From positions 930,001 through 994,000 of the forward strand of contig NZ_CP135971.1 in the NCBI RefSeq assembly GCF_032463525.1: 64,000 nucleotides of DNA. Direction: 5' to 3'. Positions 1-10,259 of this stretch are shown in pieces. The position numbers were made by a program, and so were the translations under genes. Every line of letters begins with the position of its first letter. Positions within the stretch are counted from its first letter, which is position 1. This stretch comes from Pseudomonas sp. DTU_2021_1001937_2_SI_NGA_ILE_001 (GTDB lineage Bacteria; Pseudomonadota; Gammaproteobacteria; Pseudomonadales; Pseudomonadaceae). Under the pieces are notes generated by a model that saw only the letters and a program-made list of their open reading frames with translations, was not told the origin of the DNA and searched no databases.

Positions 1-129
1 GGCCACTGAGGCAACCTGGCCGGGAGGAATGGGCATCTGCACAACGCCGGGCTGGCTGAGCTGAACGTTGCCCCAGGGTTGAGCGGAGAGGGTGGATGAG
101 GATTTATCGGCGACCACGATGTTGTCCAT
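1..129 (-). CDS. N-terminal fragment of a probable large biofilm adhesin (Bap/LapF-like prefix), runs off left edge
   Basis: Only the first 43 codons are in the window. The ATG at 127-129 (reverse strand) has an AGGAG Shine-Dalgarno a few bases upstream. The visible peptide starts MDNIVVADKSS and contains VVQMPIPPGQVASV. This resembles the prefix segment of BapA/LapF-type giant secreted adhesins, where a 'VVxLxIxxxDVAS' strand follows a short Ser/Thr-rich start. Such proteins are exported by type I systems and act in biofilm cohesion. The rest of the gene lies left of the window, so neither repeats nor the C-terminal secretion signal can be checked. The start is secure; the family is an inference from a short motif. 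Confidence 0.45.
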   Translation of the reverse strand, partial: MDNIVVADKSSSTLSAQPWGNVQLSQPGVVQMPIPPGQVASVA

Positions 130-300
130 GACAGCTCCTGCCTTTCCTTTTGCCTGCCGCTCCAGGCTGCTCAGCGTCATGGAATCGGGCAATACGTTTG
201 AAGGGATTCAGAAGATTCCCGTAATAGTCCTGCTGATTTAGTTGGGTATAGCAAAGGAATGGATCCTATTCTGGCGACAAACGGTCATGAGCTGGCTATT

Positions 301-320
301 GGCCCGCTTTGCAGCGGGCC
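301..320 (+). terminator. GC-rich perfect hairpin, possible terminator
   Basis: GGCCCGCT and AGCGGGCC form an 8-bp perfect stem with a TTGC tetraloop, followed on the + strand by TTGTT. The short T-rich tail favours rightward transcription, but no rightward gene ends nearby. It may simply be a structural element downstream of tauD. Confidence 0.35.
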
Positions 321-495
321 TTGTTCACCCATGAGGCCCCGCAAACACGGCGCGATACTGGCAATTGGCAACCCGAACTGCCGTTGGTCGGAATAGGTGT
401 ATGAAAGCGTTAGGAAAAACGTTGAAACGATTCAAGTCGGGGAGGGAGCTGCCAGGGTCGATGGGAGGGGCACAGCGGGCGGGGGCTTCAATGTT

Positions 496-589
496 AGGAG
501 TAGGAACGGCTTTGGCGGCGAAGCGACCGCATGTTCACAACATATGCAGTGAATTTCCTGGCGCTTTCGCGGCTAAAGCCGCTCCTACC
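496..589. repeat. Pair of facing REP-like palindromes
   Basis: A segment containing GTAGGAACGGCTTTGGCGGC (about 500-519) faces CTTTCGCGGCTAAAGCCGC (about 564-582) and its TCCTAC tail. This is the head-to-head arrangement of Pseudomonas REP elements of the GTAGGAGCGGCTT...GCCGCGAA type. Similar copies occur at 7401-7427 and 16906-16995. Confidence 0.6.
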
Positions 590-626
590 GACCGTCCTAT
601 CAGCGGTTGAAACCGATCGGTCTATT

Positions 627-1460
627 TCAGAAAGGTGCGTCACCCAGGATGGTGGCGCGATGCATGACGCGACGCTGGGGCCGGTAGTCGTCGATGGCGA
701 AGTGCTGGGTAATGCGATTGTCCCAGAACGCGACGTCGTCCTGCTGCCATTGCCAGCGCACGGTGAACTGCGGCTGCGCGCTGTGGCTGAACAACAGGCG
801 CAGAATCGCATCGCTCTCGGCCTCGGACAGCTCGTTGATACGGGTGGTGAAGCCCTCGTTGACGAACAGCCCCCTGCGCCCGGTAACGGGATGAGTGCGC
901 ACCACCGGGTGGCTGCTGGGCGGGTTGCGACGCTTGGCTTCTTCGAAACGCAAGCGGTCCTGTTCACTGACGGCGAAGCGCGATTCCGGGAAGGACTTGC
1001 TCAGATCATGGGTGGCGGTCAGGCCGTCGAGCAGGCGTTTGAGGGGTTCGGACAGCGCCTCGTAGGCCGCACTGCTGCTTGCCCAGAGCGTGTCGCCGCC
1101 GTAGGGCGGAACTTGCTTTGCGCTGAGCACGGCGCCGAGCGCCGGGGTCTTGAGGAAGCTCACGTCGGAGTGCCACAGCGCGTTGTCGCGCAGGTCGTTG
1201 CGCTCGGTATCGAGGATCAACACCTCCGGTTGCTCGGGTACGCTCGGGTAGATCGGGTGGATGTGCAGGTCGCCGAAACAGGCCGCCAGGCGTGCCTGCT
1301 GCGTCGGCTCCAGGGGCTGGTCGCGAAAGAACAGCACCTGGTGGTCGAGCAAGGCCTGGTGCAGCGCCTGGTGCGACTCGCGGCTCAACGGCTGGCGCAG
1401 GTCGATGCCCTCGACGCGGGCGCCCAATGCCGGGCTGATGGGGGTGATGATCAGACTCAT
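627..1460 (-). CDS. tauD: Taurine dioxygenase TauD
   Basis: A 277-aa Fe(II)/2-oxoglutarate-dependent dioxygenase that hydroxylates taurine so that it breaks into sulfite and aminoacetaldehyde, supplying sulfur in the cytoplasm. The metal triad is visible: H97 and D99 in the HSDVSF motif, and H253 in [12 protein letters not shown]264 further on would hold 2-oxoglutarate. These positions parallel H99/D101/H255/R266 of E. coli TauD, and length is normal. I chose the start at MSLIITP because the open frame continues upstream into tauC with a non-homologous extension. It is the last gene of tauABCD, 31 bp after tauC. CysB-type sulfur-starvation control is expected from the family but not shown here. 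Confidence 0.95.
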   Translation of the reverse strand: MSLIITPISPALGARVEGIDLRQPLSRESHQALHQALLDHQVLFFRDQPLEPTQQARLAACFGDLHIHPIYPSVPEQPEVLILDTERNDLRDNALWHSDVSFLKTPALGAVLSAKQVPPYGGDTLWASSSAAYEALSEPLKRLLDGLTATHDLSKSFPESRFAVSEQDRLRFEEAKRRNPPSSHPVVRTHPVTGRRGLFVNEGFTTRINELSEAESDAILRLLFSHSAQPQFTVRWQWQQDDVAFWDNRITQHFAIDDYRPQRRVMHRATILGDAPF

Positions 1461-1491
1461 GGTGAGGTATCTGCCGTGTCGGTCGAAGTGT

Positions 1492-2337
1492 TCAGTGGCT
1501 GCGGCCGTGCCAGGGCACCAGCCGACGTTGCAGGGCACGCAGTCCCAGTTCCATGGCGAAGGCCACCAGGGCGATGACGAAGATCCCCAGCACCACCACA
1601 TCGGTGACCAGGAACTGTGCGGCCGACTGGACCATGAAGCCCAGGCCATTGGTGGCGGCGATCAGTTCAGCGGCCACGAGGGTCGACCAGCCCACGCCCA
1701 GGCCGATGCGAATGCCGATGAGAATGTCCGGCAGTGCCGCCGGCAGGATCACGTGGCGAATCAACTGCGCGCGGCTGGCGCCCAGCGATTGCGCGGCCCG
1801 CAGCTTGGCCGGGTCGACGTTGCGTACGCCGGTGGCCGTGGCGATGGCGATGGGCGCGAAGATCGCCAGGTAGATGAGCAGCACTTTGGACAGCTCGCCG
1901 ATGCCGAACCAGATGACGATCAGCGGCAGATAGGCCAGCGGCGGCACCGGGCGGTAGAACTCGATCAGCGGGTCGAAGATGCCCTGGGCCACCCGGTTGC
2001 AGCCGATGGCGATACCCACCGGAATGGCCAGTAGCACGGCCGCCAGCAGGGCCAGGCCGATACGCTGCAGGCTGGCGCCCAGGTGCTGCCAGAGGGTCGA
2101 CTCCATGTAGCCTTCGGTAGCCAGCAGCCAAGCCTTGTGCAGGACGGCAGCGGGCGAGGGCAGGAACAGTGGCTCGACCAGCGCCGCGGCAGTCACTGCC
2201 CACCACAGTGCCAGCAGGGTGACGAAGGTCATTGCCGTGATGCTGCGAATGCCGAGCCGCCACTTGCGGCCTGCGTGGTGCACCGGGCGGGTCGGGGCCA
2301 GCCTGTGCTGGCCAGCATGGACGTTGCTGTTGCTCAT
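1492..2337 (-). CDS. tauC: Taurine ABC transporter permease TauC
   Basis: A 281-aa inner-membrane permease with about six hydrophobic segments. The cytoplasmic EAA-type loop that docks the ATPase is visible ([26 protein letters not shown], residues about 185-212). It forms the membrane channel of the taurine importer with TauA and TauB. The start codon overlaps the tauB stop (ATGA type overlap at 2334-2337), indicating translational coupling. A cytosolic N-terminal extension of about 30 residues precedes the first membrane helix, normal for Pseudomonas TauC. The aliphatic-sulfonate permease SsuC is the closest alternative, but the neighbours tauA, tauB and tauD settle the call. Confidence 0.93.
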   Translation of the reverse strand: MSNSNVHAGQHRLAPTRPVHHAGRKWRLGIRSITAMTFVTLLALWWAVTAAALVEPLFLPSPAAVLHKAWLLATEGYMESTLWQHLGASLQRIGLALLAAVLLAIPVGIAIGCNRVAQGIFDPLIEFYRPVPPLAYLPLIVIWFGIGELSKVLLIYLAIFAPIAIATATGVRNVDPAKLRAAQSLGASRAQLIRHVILPAALPDILIGIRIGLGVGWSTLVAAELIAATNGLGFMVQSAAQFLVTDVVVLGIFVIALVAFAMELGLRALQRRLVPWHGRSH

Positions 2338-3128
2338 GCGGGCTCCTTGCGCCCAGCGGCGCGACGTTGTGAGAACACCTGCTCGAGCACGTGCTCGCGG
2401 GTGGCGATGAAGTGCGGGTCGGACTTGATGGCCCGGGCCGGCTCGCCGGCGGCATAACGCTGGGCGAAATCCAGCTTGAGGTACTCGTCGATACGCCCCG
2501 GCGATGGCGCCAGGAGAATCAGGTCGGTGGCCAGGAACACCGCTTCTTCGATGTCGTGGGTGATCAGGAACACCGGCTTGCGGGTGCGTTGCCAGACCTG
2601 CAGCAACAGCTCCTGTACTTGTTCGCGGGTGAAGGCATCCAGTGCGCCGAACGGCTCGTCCATCAGCAGCACGCGCGGGTCGGCGGCCAGGGCGCGAGCC
2701 AGGCCAACGCGTTGGCGCTGGCCGCCGGACAACTCCCAGATGTTGCGCGCTTCGAAGCCGGCCAGGCCTACCAGCGCCAGCATCTGCCGCGCGGTGTGCT
2801 CACGCTGGCTACGCGGCACGCCGGCCAACTGCAAACCGAAGCCGACGTTGGCCAGTACGTTCAGCCAGGGCAGCAAGGCATCGTCCTGGAACACTACGCC
2901 GCGCTCGGCAGATGGGCCGTCGACTGCCACGCCATCCAGGCTGATGCGCCCGGCGTCCGGCTTGACGAAGCCGGCGATCAGGTTGAGCAGCGATGTCTTG
3001 CCACTGCCGGATGGGCCCAGCACCACCATCAGTTGCTCGGGGCCGAGGCTCAGGGATATGTCCTTCAACACCGCTTCGGCGGCACCGGGGTAATGCGCGC
3101 TGACGCGCTCCAGCTGTAGCAGAGCCAT
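2334..3128 (-). CDS. tauB: Taurine ABC transporter ATP-binding protein TauB
   Basis: A 264-aa ABC ATPase energising taurine uptake at the inner membrane. Walker A is GPSGSGKTS, the signature is LSGGQRQR, Walker B is [12 protein letters not shown], and the switch His lies in [13 protein letters not shown]. The start at [15 protein letters not shown] is chosen because it begins at the canonical N-terminus; a longer in-frame extension upstream has low-complexity, non-homologous residues and overlaps tauA's 3' region. It sits 28 bp after tauA and overlaps tauC by 4 bp, so the operon is tightly packed. Confidence 0.93.
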   Translation of the reverse strand: MALLQLERVSAHYPGAAEAVLKDISLSLGPEQLMVVLGPSGSGKTSLLNLIAGFVKPDAGRISLDGVAVDGPSAERGVVFQDDALLPWLNVLANVGFGLQLAGVPRSQREHTARQMLALVGLAGFEARNIWELSGGQRQRVGLARALAADPRVLLMDEPFGALDAFTREQVQELLLQVWQRTRKPVFLITHDIEEAVFLATDLILLAPSPGRIDEYLKLDFAQRYAAGEPARAIKSDPHFIATREHVLEQVFSQRRAAGRKEPA

Positions 3129-3156
3129 GGTTCGAGGTCTCCTTGTGAGGCGGGCG

Positions 3157-4140
3157 TTACGGGGCGATGTAGTCGGCGCTGATGTAAGGCCTGTAGTCAC
3201 CCAGTACGCTCTCGACCTTGCCTTGTTCCTTGAGGAAGGCTGCCGTCTTGGCGATCGCATCGGCGGTACCGCCGCCGAGCAGGGCGGCAGAGCGCTGAGC
3301 CTGGGCATCGGGGAAGTTCGAGCCGGCCAGCAGCTCGGGCACGTCTTCGGCGTTGGAGCCGGTCAGCCGTGCGATCTTCTGCACTTGCGGCGAATCGACG
3401 GTCCACTGCGCCTTGTGCGTGCTGTAGTCGGCGTAGGCGTCTAGGGTGACCTTGGCGAACTGGCGAATCACCTCCGGGTGCTTGTCGGCGTAGTCCTTGC
3501 GCGCCACCCAGACTTCGAAGGTCGGCGCGCCCCAGCGGCCCACTTCGGCGGCATCGGTGAGCACCTTGCCGGTCTTGCGGATCTCGCCCAGCGCCGGCGA
3601 CCAGACGAAGGCGCCGTCGATGTCGCCGCGCTTCCAGGCTGCGGCGATCTGCAGGGGTTGCAGATTGACCACCTTGACCTTGCCTTCCAGGCCCCACTGT
3701 TTCAGCGCCGCGAGCAGGCTGTAATGCGAGGTGGACACGAACGGCGTGGCGATGGTCTTGCCCACCAGGTCCTGGGGCTTGTCGATGCCGCTGCCATTGC
3801 GTACCACCAGCGCCTCGGCGGCGTTGATCTGCGCCGAAACGATGAACGCCACGATGGGCAGCTTGCGTGAGGCCGCCGCGGCCAGAGGGCTGGAGCCGAG
3901 GTTGCCGATCTGTACGTCACCGGAAGCCAGGGCGGTGACCACTTCCGAGCCGCTGTTGAAACGTCGCCAGTCGATCTTCTCGCCGATGGCTTTCTCGAAG
4001 GTGCCGTCGGCCTGCGGGACTTTACCGGGGTCGATGCCGGTCTGGTAGGCGACCACCAAGGGTGCGGCTTGCAGGTTGAAGGCCAGCAACGAGGCGGCGA
4101 GGGCAGTGAGCAGTGGACGAACGAATGCTTTACGGGCCAT
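3157..4140 (-). CDS. tauA: Taurine-binding periplasmic protein TauA
   Basis: A 327-aa solute-binding protein that captures taurine in the periplasm and delivers it to TauBC. It has a Sec signal peptide: positive MARKAFVR, hydrophobic [12 protein letters not shown], and a likely cleavage after NLQA. The mature part begins [18 protein letters not shown] and contains the ligand-pocket stretch [17 protein letters not shown], typical of the TauA/SsuA/NrtA group. It is the first gene of tauABCD. The 293-bp gap upstream is shared with the divergent toxin-antitoxin pair and must hold the operon promoter. Confidence 0.93.
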   Translation of the reverse strand: MARKAFVRPLLTALAASLLAFNLQAAPLVVAYQTGIDPGKVPQADGTFEKAIGEKIDWRRFNSGSEVVTALASGDVQIGNLGSSPLAAAASRKLPIVAFIVSAQINAAEALVVRNGSGIDKPQDLVGKTIATPFVSTSHYSLLAALKQWGLEGKVKVVNLQPLQIAAAWKRGDIDGAFVWSPALGEIRKTGKVLTDAAEVGRWGAPTFEVWVARKDYADKHPEVIRQFAKVTLDAYADYSTHKAQWTVDSPQVQKIARLTGSNAEDVPELLAGSNFPDAQAQRSAALLGGGTADAIAKTAAFLKEQGKVESVLGDYRPYISADYIAP

Positions 4141-4253
4141 GGCGATTCTTCTTGATATGGACAGGCATGCGGCGGCACAGCGCGCGCGTTACTCCGGGGC
4201 CTTGAAGGAGGACCAACGGTGGGAAGAGATATTGAGGTTATAAAAAATAGCCA

Positions 4254-4270
4254 TCCAATAATTAATTGGA
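4254..4270. promoter_or_regulatory. Palindrome in the tauA upstream region, possible regulator site
   Basis: TCCAAT and ATTGGA are separated by five A/T bases, giving a 17-bp inverted repeat in the AT-rich divergent promoter region between tauA and the Xre/RES pair. A direct repeat AAATAGCCA (4245-4253 and 4281-4289) flanks it. A LysR-type (CysB-like) or GntR-type regulator of taurine genes, or autoregulation of the antitoxin, would both fit. The sequence cannot tell them apart. Confidence 0.35.
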
Positions 4271-4433
4271 ATTAGCTTAGAAATAGCCACGGGATGCTGC
4301 TGCGGCCCGCTCAAGATCAAGGCTTTCGCGTTCGCGACCCGTATCAGACGGGCGTACCCTGGCATTATCCGCTTTGACTCTGGGGACACATCATTGCTAT
4401 ACCTGCCTCTCCAGATCAGCAGCGAGACCGGCC

Positions 4434-4838
4434 ATGACTACAGCACTCCATACCATGCCGTTCACCAAGAGCCAGTGCGTAACTGGCCTGCGGGCGGCGC
4501 TGCGCGTGTTGGACAAATGGCAGGCGTCCGGTGAGCAGGCCTGCCGCATCCTGCGCATTTCGCGCAGCACCTGCACCCGTGCCCGGCAGGCGGATGACGC
4601 CTGGTCGGTGAACCTGGACCTGGACCAGATGCAGCGCGTCAGTTTCGTGCTGAACATTCATGCTGCGCTCCGCACGATGTTCGACAACCCCGCCAATGTC
4701 TATGGCTTTCCAGCCCTGGCCAATCACAACGAATTTTTCAATGGCCGTGCGCCGCTGGAGATCATGGCCCAGGGCGACATCATCTCGTTGTACGAGACCT
4801 TCCGCCGCATCGATGCCTTGCGGTGCGCCCAATGGTGA
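4434..4838 (+). CDS. Antitoxin of the Xre/MbcA/ParS type (DUF2384), partner of RES toxin
   Basis: A 134-aa antitoxin. The N-terminal part (about residues 10-65) is the Xre-like DNA-binding region, with LRISRSTCTRARQA as the apparent recognition segment. The C-terminal half carries the DUF2384 toxin-binding fold, seen in RVSFVLNIHAALRTMFDNPANVYGF and PLEIMAQGDIISLYETFRRID. I took the ATG at 4434 (MTTALHTMPFTKSQ); an upstream start at 4374 would add 20 residues unlike the family. Its stop overlaps the start of the RES gene, so the two are translationally coupled. Members of this family neutralise the toxin and repress their own operon. Family assignment is firm; which exact subgroup is not. Confidence 0.88.
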   Translation: MTTALHTMPFTKSQCVTGLRAALRVLDKWQASGEQACRILRISRSTCTRARQADDAWSVNLDLDQMQRVSFVLNIHAALRTMFDNPANVYGFPALANHNEFFNGRAPLEIMAQGDIISLYETFRRIDALRCAQW

Positions 4839-5524
4839 AGCTTGAAGCGCTGACCGAATTCCCGGGACAAACACTCAAGGCCCACCGGCTGGTCAATTCC
4901 CGCTTTCCGCCCATCGACCTGTTCGACGACGTCGCCGACGCGGCGGAATTCGCAACGCTGCATGAGATCCAGGCACTGACCAACCCGCGCTTGCAGAATG
5001 AAATCGGCCGTCTTGAACTGATCGCGCTGCCGGAGATTCCCTTCGGCATCGTCGGTTGCTCCTACGCTGTAGCGCCTTTCACCCACGTCAACCCGGCCGG
5101 TTCGCGGTTCAGCGACGGCAGCATCGGGGTGCTGTACCTGGCCGACACCGTAGACACCGCGCTCGCCGAAGTGCGCTATCACCAGGATCGCTACTGGTCG
5201 AATGTGCCAGGCTTGAGCTACGAGCGCTTCGTGTTCCGCAGCCTGGTGTGCCACTTCAGCAACCAGGGCTGCCGTGACGCGGCGGTGCGCGGTCTCGACG
5301 ACCCCATCCATGATCCGGATGACTACACCGCTGCCAGGCGCCTGGGTCGCGACGCCCATGACCATGCCTGCCCCGGCCTGCGCTACCGCTCGGTACGCGC
5401 GCCCGGCAGCCTGTGCTGGGCCTTGATGACGCCGCGGCACGTGCGCTCAGTGATCCAGAGCGCGCATTTCGAAATGATCTGGAGCGGCCGCATCACCAGC
5501 GTCAATCGCATTTCCAACGCCTGA
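4832..5524 (+). CDS. RES-domain toxin (NAD+-degrading family)
   Basis: A 230-aa RES-domain protein. The RES signature residues are visible as Arg in GSRFSDG, Tyr in GVLYLADT and Glu in ALAEVRYH, with an N-terminal HRLVNSRFPP strand. Characterised RES toxins, including one from Pseudomonas putida, deplete cellular NAD+. The start is the ATG at 4832, overlapping the antitoxin stop; a GTG three codons upstream (4823) is an alternative and neither has a strong ribosome binding site, as expected for coupled translation. The pair stands alone between tauABCD and the bet genes with no mobile-element remnants. Confidence 0.88.
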   Translation: MVKLEALTEFPGQTLKAHRLVNSRFPPIDLFDDVADAAEFATLHEIQALTNPRLQNEIGRLELIALPEIPFGIVGCSYAVAPFTHVNPAGSRFSDGSIGVLYLADTVDTALAEVRYHQDRYWSNVPGLSYERFVFRSLVCHFSNQGCRDAAVRGLDDPIHDPDDYTAARRLGRDAHDHACPGLRYRSVRAPGSLCWALMTPRHVRSVIQSAHFEMIWSGRITSVNRISNA

Positions 5525-5570
5525 ACCCGGCGGGGCAAGCACGCGAGCGGCCTTTACTCGCCTCATGACG

Positions 5571-5605
5571 CAAAAGAGCGGCGCGGGTTTGCACCCGGCC
5601 GCTCT
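5571..5605 (-). terminator. Intrinsic terminator of betBA
   Basis: AGAGCGGC and GCCGCTCT form a perfect 8-bp stem (5575-5605). On the reverse strand it is followed by TTTT, 22 bp after the betA stop. It also lies after the rightward RES gene and could act for both. Confidence 0.75.
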
Positions 5606-5626
5606 GGTTCGTTCATGCCCCCCGAA

Positions 5627-7387
5627 TCAGGAGGTCACAGGCTCACGCGCTGGCACGCCTTCTTGCAGCGCATCCAGCGACGGGATGCCGTCGGTGTGCT
5701 GCGTCTTGCGCATGGGCGGGCGACGCACCGGAGCGACATCGGCCTTGTAGTAGGCCGCCGTGCTGCGAGGCAGCGGCTGACGACCGCGAATGCGGTCGGC
5801 GATCTTCTCGGCGATCATGATGGTGGTGGCATTGAGGTTACCGGTGATGATCTCCGGCATGATCGACGCATCCACCACGCGCAGGCTCTGCAGGCCATGT
5901 ACCCGGCCCTCGGCATCCACCACGGCCATCTCGTCGGTGCCCATCTTGCAGGTGCAGGAGGGGTGATAGGCGGTTTCTGCATGCTCACGCACGAAGGCAT
6001 CGAGCTGTTCATCGGTCTGCACGTCCAGGCCGGGGCTGATCTCGCGACCCCGATAGGGGTCCAGCGCCGGTTGGGCGATGATTTCACGGGTGATGCGGAT
6101 CGCGTCGCGGAACTCCTGCCAGTCCTGCTCGGTAGACATGTAGTTGAACAGGATGCTCGGGTGTTCGTGCGGGTCCTTGGACTTGATCTGTACGCGGCCA
6201 CGGCTCGGTGAGCGCATCGAGCCCACGTGAGCCTGGAAGCCGTGCTCCTTGACGCCCTTGGTACCGTTGTAATTGATCGCGACCGGCAGGAAGTGGTACT
6301 GGATGTTCGGCCATTCGAATTCCGGACGGGTCCGAATGAAACCGCCGGCTTCGAACTGGTTGCTGGCGCCGATGCCGGTACCGTTGAACAGCCACTCGGC
6401 ACCGATAGCTGGCTGATTCCACCACAGCAGCGACGGGTAAAGCGACACCGGCTGGGTGCAGGCGTACTGGATGTACATTTCCAGGTGATCTTGCAGGTTC
6501 TCACCCACGCCTGGCAGTTCGTGCACCACCGGAACCTGATGCTTGTTCAGCAGCTCGGCCGGGCCGACGCCGGAGCGCTGCAGGATCTGCGGCGAGGCAA
6601 TGGCACCGGCGCACAGCAGCACTTCCTTGCGGGCCTTGGCCTGTACGGCATTGGTCGAACTGCCCACCAGGTAGCTGACGCCCACGGCACGCTTGCCTTC
6701 GAAGAGGATGCGGTCAGTGGTGGCATGGGTGACGATGGTCAGGGTATTGCGCTGCTTGGCCGTGTCCAGGTAACCGCGGGCGGTGCTGGCGCGGCGCCCA
6801 TTCGGCGTCACGGTGCGGTCCATCGGGCCGAAGCCTTCCTGCTGGTAACCGTTGAGGTCGTCAGTGCGCGGATAACCGGCCTGTACGCCGGCCTCGACCA
6901 TGGCGGCGAACAGTGGGTTGTTGTCGGCCTTGGGCGTGGCCACGCTGACCGGTCCGTCGCCACCATGCCAGTCGTTGGGGCCGATGTCGCGGGTCTCGGC
7001 CTTGCGGTAGTAGGGCAGGCAGTCCAGGTAGGTCCAGTCTTCCAGGCCGGGCAGCTTGGCCCAGCTGTCCAGGTCCATGGCGTTGCCGCGGATGTAGCAC
7101 ATGCCGTTGATCAGCGACGAGCCACCCAGGCCCTTGCCGCGCCCGCACTCCATGCGACGGTTGTTCATGTGCGGTTCTGGGTCGGTCTCGTAGGCCCAGT
7201 TGTAGCGGCGGCCTTGCAGCGGGTAGGCGAGGGCGGCCGGCATCTGGGTGCGGAAGTCCAGACGGTAGTCCGGGCCACCGGCTTCCAGCAGCAGGACGGT
7301 GACACCCGCGTCTTCGGTCAGACGCGCAGCGAGGGTATTACCGGCCGAGCCGGCACCGATGATGATGTAGTCGAATTCTTGGGACAT
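5627..7387 (-). CDS. betA: Choline dehydrogenase BetA
   Basis: A 586-aa FAD enzyme of the GMC oxidoreductase family that oxidises choline to betaine aldehyde at the membrane. It shows the N-terminal FAD motif IIGAGSAGN (residues 9-17), the GMC signature [15 protein letters not shown] (about residues 82-96), and the C-terminal active-site region with HPSCTCKMG and [15 protein letters not shown]. The tail after RIRGRQPLP extends about 35 residues, slightly longer than the E. coli enzyme. It lies downstream of betB in the same direction, 121 bp apart, with a REP palindrome and a hairpin in the gap. Together BetA and BetB make the osmoprotectant glycine betaine and open choline as a carbon and nitrogen source. 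Confidence 0.95.
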   Translation of the reverse strand: MSQEFDYIIIGAGSAGNTLAARLTEDAGVTVLLLEAGGPDYRLDFRTQMPAALAYPLQGRRYNWAYETDPEPHMNNRRMECGRGKGLGGSSLINGMCYIRGNAMDLDSWAKLPGLEDWTYLDCLPYYRKAETRDIGPNDWHGGDGPVSVATPKADNNPLFAAMVEAGVQAGYPRTDDLNGYQQEGFGPMDRTVTPNGRRASTARGYLDTAKQRNTLTIVTHATTDRILFEGKRAVGVSYLVGSSTNAVQAKARKEVLLCAGAIASPQILQRSGVGPAELLNKHQVPVVHELPGVGENLQDHLEMYIQYACTQPVSLYPSLLWWNQPAIGAEWLFNGTGIGASNQFEAGGFIRTRPEFEWPNIQYHFLPVAINYNGTKGVKEHGFQAHVGSMRSPSRGRVQIKSKDPHEHPSILFNYMSTEQDWQEFRDAIRITREIIAQPALDPYRGREISPGLDVQTDEQLDAFVREHAETAYHPSCTCKMGTDEMAVVDAEGRVHGLQSLRVVDASIMPEIITGNLNATTIMIAEKIADRIRGRQPLPRSTAAYYKADVAPVRRPPMRKTQHTDGIPSLDALQEGVPAREPVTS

Positions 7388-7400
7388 ACAGACGTCCTCA

Positions 7401-7427
7401 TGTAGGAGCGGCTTGAGCCGCGAAAAC
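7401..7427. repeat. Single REP-like palindrome between betB and betA
   Basis: TGTAGGAGCGGCTTGAGCCG followed by CGAAAA matches the genome-wide Pseudomonas REP type. It sits just upstream of betA inside the betBA unit, where REP elements often tune mRNA stability. Confidence 0.65.
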
Positions 7428-7435
7428 GGTTACTG

Positions 7436-7462
7436 GCGCACTTGCACCCCATGCAAGTGCGC
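7436..7462. other. Perfect hairpin in the betB-betA gap
   Basis: GCGCACTTGC and GCAAGTGCGC form a 10-bp perfect stem around a 7-base loop. No T-run follows on either strand, so full termination is unlikely. It may protect or process the betB 3' end. Confidence 0.45.
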
Positions 7463-7508
7463 GGCAGGAGCAAAAGCCGCAGCGGCGAGGTGCCGATGCG
7501 GCCTGGCG

Positions 7509-8981
<1,473 letters not shown>

Positions 8982-9132
8982 AAAGTTCTCGCAAGTGCAA
9001 TGGTTTATCGGCGATCCGCATCCTTCGGGCGTGCGGTTTTGAGCTTGCCGGCAGCGGCTGCCAGCGATGTTTTTCGCCAGGAAGCGGTCCGTGGAGGAGG
9101 CCGCATGACAAAAATCAGCCTACTTTATCTAT

Positions 9133-9146
9133 ATTGAACAATCAAT
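9133..9146 (-). promoter_or_regulatory. BetI-type operator-like inverted repeat upstream of betB
   Basis: ATTGA and TCAAT flank a 4-base centre, and another TCAAT follows immediately (9146-9150). It lies about 150 bp upstream of betB in an AT-rich patch. BetI, a TetR-family repressor, is known to bind ATTGA/TCAAT-type dyads at bet promoters. The assignment rests on similarity and position only. Confidence 0.5.
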
Positions 9147-9462
9147 CAATAAAAAATCCGGACCCAATCAAGATGGTGCTCATGATGCGTGGCTGAAACG
9201 ATCGAGCGGTGCAAGAAAGAGGGTGTCCGTAAAGGGTGTGACAGGCGTCAGTGGAAGACGTTCGTTACTTTTTGCTGGAATTTGCCGTGGATTCGTAGCA
9301 GCGCAGAATCCGTGCTTTAAGCGAGGCTACCCAGAGTGGGGCGACGCTCCAGCAGGAAAAGGCTCTGCGGCGAGGCTTCTAAGGCTCTGTGGCGTTACGA
9401 AACGAGGCTTCTGAGATAACGGAGGGCAGGGCGACGATTAGGTGGCCGACGCCGAGCATTAA

Positions 9463-9496
9463 ATAACTCAACTAAATGTTCGTTTAGTTGAGTTAT
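9463..9496. repeat. Perfect 14-bp inverted repeat with six-base loop
   Basis: ATAACTCAACTAAA and TTTAGTTGAGTTAT pair perfectly around TGTTCG. AT-rich arms and absence of a T-run argue against a standard terminator. The core ACTAAATGTTCGTTTAGT has the look of a TetR-family operator. It lies about 280 bp upstream of the small membrane protein gene. Confidence 0.6.
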
Positions 9497-9777
9497 CAGT
9501 TTTCTGCATGATGATGGGTTGCCATGGAATACGGAGGCGGGTGGAGAGTCAAGCCCTGACAGGCCGAGTACATCTTTTAGAGGCACAAAATGCGGTTTTT
9601 GCTGTCTTCGAGTTCCGCCAAGTGACCCTTTGAAAAACCACCCTGTGGCACAAGAACTCAAAACTTTGTGATCGATGGGTGGCCGGAGCCGGATTCCGGC
9701 CTATCTGACGCCTGGCGTCACAGCCCTTGGCGCCGAAGAAACATTCATTCATTTCGTGTTGAAGGAGCAATTCCACC

Positions 9778-10197
9778 ATGGAGCACTACCTGTCAAAGCC
9801 CTGGTATGACTCACGTCCCGTACCGGTGTTCATGACCGTCTTTTACTGCTTGATCGTCCTGTTCCAAACCGGTTTCTGGGTATTCACCGAAGGCTATATA
9901 CAAGCCAGGCTGGGTGATATCTCGATCTTTTCGCTACTGATTTATTGTGTGGTTTCAGGGCTGATGGGCCTGGGCGGCTTGTTGCTCTGGAGCAAGAAGA
10001 AAAGCTGTTCGTGGTGCTTTGTCCTGGCTCTGGTGACTGGCCTGGCGATCATCTTCAGCCACCTGCGCGGTGAGTCTGCGGCGCATCTACTGAGCATGCC
10101 GATGTTCAAAGAGTACGCCCTGGTTTTCGGCATCTGGGTGTACAGCCTGCAGTTGCGAACGACCAATTATTTTTCCGGTAGCCGGGCAGCGGACTGA
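9778..10197 (+). CDS. Small four-helix inner-membrane protein of unknown function
   Basis: A 139-aa protein, not recognised. It has about four hydrophobic segments (roughly residues 16-36, 48-70, 76-94 and 111-127), separated by short charged loops such as WSKKKSCSW and HLRGES, so it is probably an integral inner-membrane protein. A good ribosome binding site (GAAGGAG) precedes the ATG at 9778. It stands alone, with long intergenic DNA on both sides, and no neighbour suggests a role. Two Cys near the third helix (KKSCSWCF) could bind a metal or form a disulfide, but that is speculation. Confidence 0.7.
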   Translation: MEHYLSKPWYDSRPVPVFMTVFYCLIVLFQTGFWVFTEGYIQARLGDISIFSLLIYCVVSGLMGLGGLLLWSKKKSCSWCFVLALVTGLAIIFSHLRGESAAHLLSMPMFKEYALVFGIWVYSLQLRTTNYFSGSRAAD

Positions 10198-10210
10198 AAC
10201 AAAGTGAACG

Positions 10211-10259
10211 GGCACACTCATGATGAGGCTTCATCGAGAAACGCTGTCGTGAGTGTGCC
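10211..10259 (+). terminator. Hairpin after the small membrane protein gene
   Basis: GGCACACTCA and TGAGTGTGCC form a 10-bp perfect stem starting 14 bp after the stop, with a smaller nested hairpin (GATGA/TCATC, 10222-10235) in the loop. A T-rich stretch follows only at a distance, so it is a weak intrinsic terminator or a 3'-end stabiliser. Confidence 0.45.

Larger units (their letters stand above)
130..626. other. Non-coding interval between tauD and the adhesin start; holds a hairpin and a REP pair
   Basis: No convincing gene is seen here. Short open frames in this stretch lack a ribosome binding site and family resemblance. It must contain the promoter of the leftward gene starting at 129. 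A GC hairpin (301-320) and two facing REP-like palindromes (about 496-525 and 561-589) lie between it and the end of tauD. Confidence 0.6.
8982..9777. other. Long non-coding interval upstream of betB
   Basis: Nearly 800 bp without a supportable gene. It contains the betB promoter and operator (about 9130-9150), a degenerate stretch around 9290-9420 with CGAGGCTTCT-type imperfect repeats that may be decayed REP DNA, and a perfect 34-bp inverted repeat (9463-9496). A 63-codon rightward open frame at 9223-9414 has no convincing start signal or family and was left out. Confidence 0.55.

Noticed and set aside
365..610. 81-codon frame over the first REP pair
   Set aside because: It is built from the REP palindromes themselves and has no start signal.
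531..1577. Rightward open frame opposite tauD
   Set aside because: Mirror of tauD codon bias; tauD has the full catalytic triad and operon context.
9223..9414. 63-codon rightward frame in the betB upstream region
   Set aside because: No good ribosome binding site, no family resemblance, and it overlaps degenerate repeat-like DNA.
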